From assembly GCA_022361535.1 (NCBI GenBank), contig JAKSAU010000310.1, positions 1 to 5,324 of the forward strand: 5,324 nucleotides of DNA, in the 5' to 3' direction. The translations under genes were made by a program, and so were the position numbers. The notes below the pieces were generated by a model that had not been told where the DNA came from, searched no databases, and was given only the letters and a program-made list of their open reading frames with translations. This stretch comes from Desulfobacterales bacterium (GTDB taxonomy: Bacteria; Desulfobacterota; Desulfobacteria; Desulfobacterales; Desulfobacteraceae). Each line of letters opens with the position of its first letter. Positions within the stretch are counted from its first letter, which is position 1. Shown piece by piece: positions 1 to 5,324 of this stretch.

Positions 1-23
1 GGGTTCTTAAAAATATATTCTTT

Positions 24-29
24 TATAAT
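24..29 (+). promoter_or_regulatory. possible -10 box upstream of the structured region
   Basis: The hexamer is TATAAT, a perfect sigma-70 -10 consensus. A -35 box at normal spacing would fall on the first bases of the window, which read GGGTTC and do not match TTGACA. Transcription from here would start around base 36 and run through all the inverted repeats. AT-rich DNA produces such hexamers by chance, so this is only a candidate. Confidence 0.2.
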
Positions 30-47
30 GCGGTTAGATTAACTATC

Positions 48-75
48 GGCAGTATTCTCAAAAGAAGGTATTGCC
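48..75 (+). repeat. small imperfect hairpin
   Basis: GGCAGTA (48-54) pairs with TATTGCC (69-75), with one G-T (G-U in RNA) pair. The inner TTCT (55-58) pairs with AGAA (63-66) around the four-base loop CAAA. GG at 67-68 is left as a bulge. There is no T-run after it, so it is not an intrinsic terminator. It lies 13 bases before the large inverted repeat and could be part of the same structured RNA. Confidence 0.4.
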
Positions 76-88
76 ATTTGAGCACTTA

Positions 89-166
89 GGCTCGTTAGTT
101 CTAAGAAGACGGCATTAGGCGGATTTTTAAAAAAATTTGGCAGCCGCTTCTTAGAATTAACGAGCC
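89..166. repeat. long imperfect inverted repeat (24-25 base arms, 29-base spacer)
   Basis: The left arm (89-113, starting GGCTCGTTAG and ending AAGACGGC) and the right arm (143-166, starting GCCGCTTC and ending TAACGAGCC) are reverse complements except for one extra A in the left arm (109) and one G/T opposition, which would be a G-U pair in RNA. The spacer (114-142) contains an A/T tract. No T-run follows the stem on either strand, which argues against an intrinsic terminator. No obvious target-site duplication flanks it. It could be the stem of a non-coding RNA or leader, a REP-like or MITE-like element, or a protein or recombinase site; the sequence alone does not decide. Confidence 0.75.
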
Positions 167-183
167 GGTATATGTAAATACGG

Positions 184-196
184 TTACCATGGGTAA
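184..196. repeat. short palindrome TTACC-ATG-GGTAA
   Basis: Five-base perfect arms flank a three-base centre. Just before it, GTAT (168-171) and ATAC (178-181), extended by CC (165-166) and GG (182-183) around a bulged G, could form another small stem. The palindrome lies about 36 bases upstream of the candidate -10 box at 232-237, so an operator-like role is possible but unproven. Confidence 0.3.
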
Positions 197-231
197 TGGC
201 GCCTCATATTTTAATTATCCCGATCTTGCAG

Positions 232-237
232 TATAAT
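232..237 (+). promoter_or_regulatory. candidate -10 box for the cysteine-cluster gene
   Basis: TATAAT matches the sigma-70 -10 consensus exactly. With a 17-base spacer, the -35 position (209-214) reads TTTTAA, which matches TTGACA only weakly. Transcription would begin near base 244 and give a leader of roughly 50 bases before the ATG at 297. The position relative to the gene is good, and the weak -35 keeps confidence moderate. Confidence 0.4.
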
Positions 238-296
238 GTTCCTTTTTAAAAATAAAAAACGATCGTATCGGATTAAAAGGAATACACAGGCATTAC

Positions 297-848
297 ATGA
301 ACGATGATATTTTTGACACATTATTTAAAAACTACCTCGATCTTATCAAACGGATTGACACCCACATTAACCAGGTCACACAGGATCATAAAGACCAGAT
401 CGCCTGCAAAAAAGGATGTGATGACTGCTGCAGGTTTTTAAGCCTGTTTCCGGTTGAGGCCTTTATTCTCTCCAAAGCATTTTGCTCGCTTCCTGAAAAA
501 GTCAGAGAAAAGGTACTGGTACAAGCTGAGTCAGGAGAAGATAAATGCCCGCTTCTGGTGAATCATGCCTGTATGGCATATGATGCGAGGCCAGTGATCT
601 GCCGAACCCATGGGTATCCCTTGTATATGAAAAAAGACGGTGAGGCAGTGGTGGATTTCTGCCCTGAGAATTTCAAGGGATTAACCCAGCTTCCCCAATC
701 TGCCATGTTGGATTTGGACCAACTCAACACGTTGCTTACAGCTGTAAACGCACATTTTATGGAAAATCTGGATGCGGATCTGCCGGCTCGGATTCCCGTA
801 TCACAAGCCCTTGAATTATGGCATGCTCTGACTCAAGATATAGAATAG
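297..848 (+). CDS. YkgJ-type cysteine-cluster (CxxCxxCC family) protein
   Basis: This 183-residue soluble protein has no signal peptide or membrane segment. It carries nine cysteines, eight of them in the family pattern: C37-x3-C41-x2-C44-C45, then CPLL (C84), then C92-x9-C102 in the signature CMAYDARPVICR, and C122. This is the layout of the YkgJ/CxxCxxCC family (Pfam PF03692), thought to bind a metal, zinc or an Fe-S cluster; no reaction is established for this protein. The length fits the family. The ATG at 297 is preceded by AGG six bases upstream (288-290), with a better AAGGAA (277-282) that is rather far away at 14 bases. It stands alone on the plus strand and ends 6 bases from the convergent yibQ-like gene, so it is probably its own transcription unit driven from the upstream region. 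A functional link to the cell-wall genes is not implied. Confidence 0.9.
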   Translation: MNDDIFDTLFKNYLDLIKRIDTHINQVTQDHKDQIACKKGCDDCCRFLSLFPVEAFILSKAFCSLPEKVREKVLVQAESGEDKCPLLVNHACMAYDARPVICRTHGYPLYMKKDGEAVVDFCPENFKGLTQLPQSAMLDLDQLNTLLTAVNAHFMENLDADLPARIPVSQALELWHALTQDIE

Positions 849-854
849 CCGAAT

Positions 855-2042
855 TTAGCCCGGGATAGCCACAAGCTGGCTTGCCGGAACCAGTTTGATC
901 GTGCCGTTCATCTTAGGTAACTCTTTTTTCAGGGTGTCCAGGGTTGCCTGGTAAGGATGGCCGATACCGATTGCAGTACCGTGTTTTTTAGCCCGCTTGA
1001 TCAACTTGCGAAACTGGCCTGTGATATATTCAACATTCTGAAAATTATCCAGGAACACATCCCGGTGGGAAAACTTAACCATAAAAAGCCGGGCAGATGC
1101 CTCGCCTTTTGAATCCGGAGCCGTCCTGGAATCAATAAAGAAAAGGTCCTCTTTTTTCAATACTGTAAAAATCTGGTTCATCTTATCCGGCAAAGCTGTG
1201 AGCCGTGAGCCCATGTGGTTATTCACCCCTACCACACCGGGCACAGCATCCAGATCTTTTCTAAGTTGTGCAATCATCTCATCCGGGGACATGGAAGCAA
1301 AAAGAGCGCCTGGACCTGGATTCACTTTCGGGTATTGGGTGGGCTCCATTGGCAAGTGAAGCATGACTTCAGCCCCTTTTGCCTTTAACCTTTTGGCTAT
1401 GGTTTTTCCAAAAGGAGAGAAGGGAAGGATGGAAAAGGTAATTTCCCTGTCCAGATCAACCAGGGCCATGGCCAGCCTTTTGTCATAACCAATGTCATCT
1501 ATAATAATCGCAATCTGCGGGGTATGATCGCCGGTGCCAGTGGATACTTTTGGCTTGGGATGAACCGGATCAACATCATCAAACACCTCATATACAATAG
1601 TTGTACCTTCATCAGGAACGGCTGAAGATACAGAAGAACTTTTGCCTGCTGTCTTACGTTTCTCCTTTAACCCGGCTGCTTTTGCCTTAGTCCGTGGAGT
1701 GGAAGCGCCTTCTCTTTCAACAGCATATTTTTTTTTGGCTGTTTTTTCGATGGCAGTTGTTTCCTGATCGTCCGGAATTTCTGAAATCAAGGTTGGGACA
1801 GGTCTGCCGGATTTGATAAATATATCCGCCAACATGGCTGTTGTCAGGCACACAGCTAAAAGAATAGCAATACCCAGACCTGTTTTTTTCAGCTCATTTA
1901 AGATACGGGGTTTTGCCGTTTTCTTTACCGGTTTTCTGGCTGTTGTTTTCCGCTTTCGAGAAGCAGGTGCAGCCTTTTTCCGGGTAACCGGCTTTTTTTT
2001 CGCTACTTTTTTTGACGTGCCAGTGGTTTTCTTAGTTGCCAT
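855..2042 (-). CDS. divergent polysaccharide deacetylase (YibQ/DUF610 family), membrane-anchored
   Basis: The 395-residue protein has three parts. Residues 1-46 form a very basic tail with 20 Lys/Arg and no acidic residue. A single membrane segment follows at about 55-75, then a charged low-complexity linker to about 170. The C-terminal domain, about 175-395, is typical of the divergent polysaccharide deacetylase family (PF04748). It shows IIIDDIGY (D182, D183), LHLPMEP (H229), GVNNHMGSRLT (H276), FFIDSRT (D304) and GIGHPYQATLDTL (H362). The Asp and His residues match the expected metal-site pattern of NodB-like folds. By the positive-inside rule the tail is cytoplasmic and the domain periplasmic. 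The substrate is unknown for this family. Its start overlaps the end of ctpA by 11 bases and has no clear Shine-Dalgarno, suggesting coupled translation. E. coli yibQ also lies next to envC, supporting an envelope role. The basic tail is unusual compared with E. coli YibQ, which is exported by a signal peptide. Confidence 0.9.
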   Translation of the reverse strand: MATKKTTGTSKKVAKKKPVTRKKAAPASRKRKTTARKPVKKTAKPRILNELKKTGLGIAILLAVCLTTAMLADIFIKSGRPVPTLISEIPDDQETTAIEKTAKKKYAVEREGASTPRTKAKAAGLKEKRKTAGKSSSVSSAVPDEGTTIVYEVFDDVDPVHPKPKVSTGTGDHTPQIAIIIDDIGYDKRLAMALVDLDREITFSILPFSPFGKTIAKRLKAKGAEVMLHLPMEPTQYPKVNPGPGALFASMSPDEMIAQLRKDLDAVPGVVGVNNHMGSRLTALPDKMNQIFTVLKKEDLFFIDSRTAPDSKGEASARLFMVKFSHRDVFLDNFQNVEYITGQFRKLIKRAKKHGTAIGIGHPYQATLDTLKKELPKMNGTIKLVPASQLVAIPG

Positions 2043-3351
2043 TTACTTTACTGAAGATGCCGTAACTGATGAGAATATCAAGGGCACGCTTCACTTGGGC
2101 ATCCTGATTCAACTTCTCAGCTTCAAGATCTTTCTTTGATTTGGGTTTGTTATCAGGTGTAGCCTTTTCCCCTTCAGGTTTAAGGCTATTTCTCAAATTC
2201 CGCTCTTTCATCATCCGGTCAAATGCGGATTTTTCTTTTTCTTTCTTTACCAGGGTACCCTGGGTAACTTCGATATCCGGTGAAATGCCCTTGGCCTGAA
2301 TAGAACGGCCATTGGGCGTATAGTAACGGGCAATGGTATATTTGATACCAAAACCTTCTTTTAAAGGCCTTACCGTCTGTACAGAGCCTTTTCCAAAAGA
2401 AGGGGTTCCCAGAATCAATGCCCTGGAATGGTCCTGAAGGGCACCTGCAACAATTTCCGATGCTGATGCAGATCCACCGTTGATAAGCACCACAATGGGA
2501 TACTCCCGGCTTGGATCGTCCGGATAAGCATTAAACTCCTGGGTATTTTTTTTCATGCGTCCCTTGATGGATACAATCACCCCTTGTTCCAGGAACAAAT
2601 CTGAAATTTTAATGGCTTGGTCCAAAAGCCCCCCGGGATTGTCGCGAAGATCTATAATTAACCCTTTTAAACCGCCCTCTTCCTTCTCCAAGGCTGTCAA
2701 CTGCTTTTCCACATCCTCCAAAGTATTCATCCTGAAATTGGTTATTCTCAGGTAACCAAAGCCCGGAGACAGCATAACCGACCGGACGCTTGTCATGGGA
2801 ATGATATCGCGTTTCAGGGTAAACTCCAAAGGTTTGGGCTCACCGTCACGGATCACAGTGATGATGACTTCTTTATGGCGTGGACCCCGCATCCTGTTCA
2901 CAGCTTCCCATAGTGCCATATCTTTGGTGGATTCGTCATCGATCTTGATGATGATGTCACCTGCAGTAATACCAGCCTTATAAGCGGGTGTTCCCTCAAT
3001 GGGAGAAACTACGGTGAGGATCCCGTCTTTCATGGTAATGACGATTCCAATGCCTGAAAATGCACCTTTGGTATCATCCTGTAGATCGCCAAAAGCTTCA
3101 GGCGGCATAAAACTGGAGTGAGGATCAAGATTGCCAACCATGCCCCGTATGGCATTGTGGACAAGCTCTTCAGGCTTAACCTCATCCACATAGTTTTTCT
3201 CAAGCTCCTCAAGCACATCGGCAAAAAGCTTGAGGGATTTGTAGGTATCGTCTTCTGCCGCCCAGACCGATGACGCCGGTGAGGCCAGAAAAAAGAGCAG
3301 GGCTGCAACAAGCCCAACGCGTCTTAACCATTGACAACCGTCATATCTCAT
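2032..3351 (-). CDS. ctpA: periplasmic S41 C-terminal processing peptidase (CtpA-type)
   Basis: The 439-residue serine protease has a Sec signal peptide: basic start, hydrophobic core at about 12-24, likely cut after VWA at residue 31. A helical N-terminal region follows, with the family motif GNLDPHSSFM at 73-82. A PDZ domain spans about 97-175 (SGIGIVI, then SPIEGTPAYKAGI). The S41 domain spans about 180-362. The catalytic set is complete: S296 in GGSASASEIVAGALQD, K321 in FGKGSVQT and Q325, with the Ser-Lys spacing of 25 and Lys-Gln spacing of 4 seen in E. coli Prc. A charged tail of about 75 residues ends in a predicted helix. Proteases of this family cleave the C-terminal ends of periplasmic proteins, often peptidoglycan hydrolases or their partners. 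The ATG lies 3 bases after the envC-like stop and has a good AAGGAG 8 bases upstream. The position between EnvC and YibQ suggests cell-wall remodelling control; actual substrates are not shown by the sequence. Confidence 0.95.
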   Translation of the reverse strand: MRYDGCQWLRRVGLVAALLFFLASPASSVWAAEDDTYKSLKLFADVLEELEKNYVDEVKPEELVHNAIRGMVGNLDPHSSFMPPEAFGDLQDDTKGAFSGIGIVITMKDGILTVVSPIEGTPAYKAGITAGDIIIKIDDESTKDMALWEAVNRMRGPRHKEVIITVIRDGEPKPLEFTLKRDIIPMTSVRSVMLSPGFGYLRITNFRMNTLEDVEKQLTALEKEEGGLKGLIIDLRDNPGGLLDQAIKISDLFLEQGVIVSIKGRMKKNTQEFNAYPDDPSREYPIVVLINGGSASASEIVAGALQDHSRALILGTPSFGKGSVQTVRPLKEGFGIKYTIARYYTPNGRSIQAKGISPDIEVTQGTLVKKEKEKSAFDRMMKERNLRNSLKPEGEKATPDNKPKSKKDLEAEKLNQDAQVKRALDILISYGIFSKVNGN

Positions 3352-3354
3352 CTG

Positions 3355-4860
3355 TTATGCTCCTTTTTTCAGCCATTTCATGGGGTTTACGGGCTTCCCG
3401 TGGTGACGAACTTCAAAATGAAGGCAGAGGCCTTTAATGGAACCGGTATCTCCTGCCGTTGCAATGACTTCACCTGTGTCCACACGGTCGCCTTTTTTCT
3501 TGAACAGCTCTTCTACATGGGCGTAAAGGGTATAGTAGTTGTCTCCGTGATTGATGATCATGAGATTGCCGTATCCTTTAAGCCATTGGGCAAACATGAC
3601 CTCACCCTTGAAAACACTTCGTACGGGTTCTCCCCGTTCTACTCTTATATCAATTCCACTTTGAAAAGTGAAGGAGTTGTAATCCCCTTTACGTGAGGTG
3701 CCGTATTTGGAAATGATCCTTCCTTTTACTGGAATGGACAACCGGCCCTTCTGCCTGATAAAAGAGGTATTATCCAGGGTGGCACTGCCTTTGAGCCCCA
3801 TCTCCGCCAACGCTTCTTCAAGCGCCCTGGCTGATTCTTTCAACGATGCTAAGGCCGCCTGGGAAAGTTTCTTTTTCTGGCGGATCTCTTTTAAAATGGC
3901 TGCCTTTTTCTGGGATTCTTTTTCCTGGATCCTGATCTGCAGGGCCAACTCTTCTTCCAACTCGGTTTTTGACCGGCTCTGTCGGTTAAGATCCTCTTCC
4001 AGGCGATTGAGCTCTTTCATATCACGCACCTGGCGGTCGAGCATGGCAAGATCTGATCCAACAACTTTTTTCAGGGCATTTTGCTTAATAAAAAAATCAA
4101 ACAGGGAAGACGGAGGACCTGCCATTTCAAGGCTGCCCATCATGTGCATGCGGAACAAGGCATTAAGCCGGCGGCCGGCATAATCCTGTGTTTCATCCAT
4201 GGAACGGCCCAGCTGGACGATGCTCTCCTGAATTTTATCAATTTCAATGGCCAAAAGCTGATTTTCACGCCGCAGGTCCTGAACCCTTACCCGCGAACGG
4301 TTCAGGGCAAAATCAATTTCATTGAGCCCGTCCAGGATTTCCACCTCACGTTCTGAAAAGGTTTCCACCTTCTGGGATTCTTCGACAATCTGTCTTTCGA
4401 TTTCCTTTTTTTTGGCCCGAGCCTGCTCAGGTTGAGCAGCTTGATCCTGTTTCTTTTTTTGTACAGTGCCCTTTTTTTTGACAACTGCTTTTTTCTTTTC
4501 AGGCACAGAAGTTTTCACAGGTTTTAAGGTAATATATTTGGGACGATTTCGCACATACCCTTTTTTGTTCTCGTACTGAACCTTTAGCCACCCGCCAATC
4601 CCACCGCGGGCTTCCAGCACATCCACAGGTTCCCCTTTATCCAGTACAATCACCACATCAGCGCGCCTGTCCGGGGCTGACCTGATATTCAACTTATAGG
4701 CATTGACCACACCTTTATAGATGACCCGTGCCTGGGCAGTCCCAACCTGGATCAACCCGACGGCTGCCAACAGGCATAAAACGGCCAGACCGAGTTTAAA
4801 ATTATGGCCTATTTTAGTATTTGGCCCTATTTTAATATTTGTCTTAGGGAAATAAAACAT
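3355..4860 (-). CDS. envC: EnvC-like murein hydrolase activator: SH3b + coiled coil + degenerate LytM
   Basis: The chosen ATG at 4860 gives 501 residues. A TTG at 4869 would add three but directly abuts the only SD-like AGG, which sits 9 bases before the ATG. A Sec signal peptide has its hydrophobic core at about 21-40 and a likely cut after AQA (residue 44). An SH3b domain follows at about 45-112 (YKLNIRSAPD, then GGWLKVQYENKKGYV), then a Lys-rich linker at about 114-150. A long coiled coil covers about 150-350, with a central GRRLNALFRMHMMGSLEM segment like the hairpin region of EnvC homologues. The M23/LytM domain covers about 373-498. Two active-site positions are lost: the first zinc His is Q400 (in FQSGIDI) and the first His of the HxH motif is C479 (in GLCLHFEVR); D404, H448 and H481 remain. 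Like E. coli EnvC it should be an inactive hydrolase that activates amidases under FtsEX control. The overlap with ftsX (34 bases) supports this partnership. Confidence 0.92.
   Translation of the reverse strand: MFYFPKTNIKIGPNTKIGHNFKLGLAVLCLLAAVGLIQVGTAQARVIYKGVVNAYKLNIRSAPDRRADVVIVLDKGEPVDVLEARGGIGGWLKVQYENKKGYVRNRPKYITLKPVKTSVPEKKKAVVKKKGTVQKKKQDQAAQPEQARAKKKEIERQIVEESQKVETFSEREVEILDGLNEIDFALNRSRVRVQDLRRENQLLAIEIDKIQESIVQLGRSMDETQDYAGRRLNALFRMHMMGSLEMAGPPSSLFDFFIKQNALKKVVGSDLAMLDRQVRDMKELNRLEEDLNRQSRSKTELEEELALQIRIQEKESQKKAAILKEIRQKKKLSQAALASLKESARALEEALAEMGLKGSATLDNTSFIRQKGRLSIPVKGRIISKYGTSRKGDYNSFTFQSGIDIRVERGEPVRSVFKGEVMFAQWLKGYGNLMIINHGDNYYTLYAHVEELFKKKGDRVDTGEVIATAGDTGSIKGLCLHFEVRHHGKPVNPMKWLKKGA
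3360..3365 (-). promoter_or_regulatory. ribosome binding site of ctpA
   Basis: On the minus strand this reads AAGGAG, 8 bases before the ctpA ATG at 3351. It sits inside the last codons of the envC-like gene, so ribosomes finishing envC would clear or occupy it. This is the clearest Shine-Dalgarno in the window, and it fixes the ctpA start. Confidence 0.75.
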
Positions 4861-5324
4861 CCGAACCAACCTAAAAACGTACTGGAAAATAAAATCACTG
4901 CCATGGCCTGCCAGGAAAGGAAGCGGATATCGATATAGACATAGGAACCCAGATTTTGGGAAATGCCTGACGCCAGGGTCAGGTAACCGGCCAAAAGGAT
5001 AATCATGCCAAGGATGCCACCCAAAAATCCCTGGAAAAGGCCTTCAACATAGAACGGAGTTTTAATAAAACCGTCTGTAGCCCCGACCAACCGCATGATT
5101 TCAACTTCGGTTTTTCTTGCATAAAAGGCCAGTCGGACCGTATTGGCAGTTATAAACAGTGCAATCATTAAAAAGAGGCTGCACATGGCATACCCGGTCA
5201 TTTTAAACAAATTAAATAACTTGAGAAACCGGCCCAGCCATCCTTGGCCATACTCGACCGAATCAACTACCTCTAAAGTTTCAATACGATCAGCCAGATT
5301 CTGAACCTGCTCAAAACTTGAGTA
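4827..5324 (-). CDS. ftsX: cell division protein FtsX, C-terminal part (cut by window edge)
   Basis: The frame is open to the right edge of the window, so only the last 165 residues are visible; a TTG at 5210 is internal, not the start. The visible part begins with the end of the large periplasmic loop (residues 1-40, ETLEVVDSVEYG). Three membrane helices follow at about 43-64, 98-119 and 139-160. Between the first two lies the FtsX signature ARKTEVEIMRLVGAT, followed by FIKTPFYVEG. FtsX is the membrane subunit of the FtsEX ABC-type complex. FtsE hydrolyses ATP in the cytoplasm, and FtsX passes the change to EnvC, which binds the periplasmic loop between its first two helices. The gene stops with TAG 34 bases inside the envC-like gene. 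ftsE is expected further right, beyond the window. FtsX belongs to the wider FtsX/MacB permease superfamily, but the EnvC neighbour favours the division protein. Confidence 0.93.
   Translation of the reverse strand, partial: YSSFEQVQNLADRIETLEVVDSVEYGQGWLGRFLKLFNLFKMTGYAMCSLFLMIALFITANTVRLAFYARKTEVEIMRLVGATDGFIKTPFYVEGLFQGFLGGILGMIILLAGYLTLASGISQNLGSYVYIDIRFLSWQAMAVILFSSTFLGWFGCFISLRQILK

Larger units (their letters stand above)
1..296. other. AT-rich non-coding region with several inverted repeats
   Basis: No reading frame of credible length or with a convincing ribosome binding site lies here; the longest ATG-started frames noticed are under 20 codons (for example 196-249). The stretch is visibly richer in A and T than the genes beside it. 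It holds a series of inverted repeats (48-75, 89-166, 165-183, 184-196) and two TATAAT hexamers (24-29 and 232-237), described separately. It acts at least as the upstream region of the cysteine-cluster gene that starts at 297. The end of any gene further left lies outside the window. Confidence 0.8.

Noticed and set aside
33..166. Integron attC site suggested by GTTAGAT (33-39) and the long imperfect palindrome
   Set aside because: GTTAGAT fits the GTTRRRY core, but no RYYYAAC partner precedes it in the window. The palindrome arms are almost continuously paired, without the usual spacer and box layout, and no integrase or cassette is seen.
89..166. Intrinsic (Rho-independent) terminator
   Set aside because: The stem is long, but neither strand has a T-run after it and the loop is 29 bases.
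196..249. Tiny ORF of 17 codons (ATG at 196) as a leader peptide
   Set aside because: No ribosome binding site, no regulatory codon run, and it overlaps the candidate promoter at 232-237.
7..254. Three TTAAAAA motifs about 120 bases apart as phased repeats
   Set aside because: They are short and expected by chance in AT-rich DNA, and the flanking bases are not shared.
1813..2139. Plus-strand open frame of 108 codons over the start of the yibQ-like gene
   Set aside because: It is the mirror of Lys-rich coding DNA: its Phe/Val-rich translation comes from TTT runs opposite AAA codons. It lies fully under two well-supported minus-strand genes.
3030..3317. Minus-strand 95-codon frame inside ctpA
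   Set aside because: It lies out of frame within the signal peptide and PDZ coding region of the S41 protease and has no recognisable domain.
3331..4356. Several plus-strand open frames (3331-3696, 3698-4183, 4081-4356) opposite the envC-like gene
   Set aside because: They mirror a gene with clear domains on the other strand, show no family motifs and overlap one another in different frames.

Overview
The window looks like a chromosomal cell-envelope locus from a Gram-negative bacterium, most probably a sulfate-reducing Desulfobacterota (Desulfobacteraceae-like). This rests on the gene order ftsX - envC-type - ctpA - yibQ-type, on Sec signal peptides and on protein style. The genus cannot be fixed from sequence alone. 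Four genes lie on the minus strand, one on the plus strand, and about 300 bases on the left are non-coding.

Bases 1-296 hold no credible gene. They are AT-rich and contain several inverted repeats, the largest with 24-25 base arms at 89-113 and 143-166, plus two TATAAT hexamers. The second hexamer (232-237) is a plausible promoter for the next gene. Bases 297-848 (+) encode a small cysteine-cluster protein of the YkgJ/CxxCxxCC type, function unknown. It ends only 6 bases from the end of the convergent minus-strand gene cluster.

Bases 855-5324 (-) form one tightly packed, apparently co-transcribed cluster, read right to left. It begins with the C-terminal half of FtsX, cut by the window edge. 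Next is an EnvC-like protein with a signal peptide, an SH3b domain, a coiled coil and a degenerate LytM domain. Then come a periplasmic S41 (CtpA) protease and a membrane-anchored divergent polysaccharide deacetylase (YibQ/DUF610 family). The junctions are a 34-base overlap, a 3-base gap and an 11-base overlap, which suggests translational coupling.

Functionally the cluster reads as a septal peptidoglycan-remodelling module. FtsX, with FtsE presumably encoded just outside the window, would convey ATP-driven conformational change across the inner membrane to EnvC, whose LytM domain would activate cell-wall amidases. The CtpA protease may control turnover of envelope hydrolases or their regulators. 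The deacetylase-like protein sits next to EnvC as in E. coli (envC-yibQ), but its substrate is not known. No mobile element, CRISPR array, tRNA or rRNA was seen. I see no clearly novel defence or mobile system; the best leads are the structured non-coding region and unusual domain details of the EnvC-like and YibQ-like proteins.
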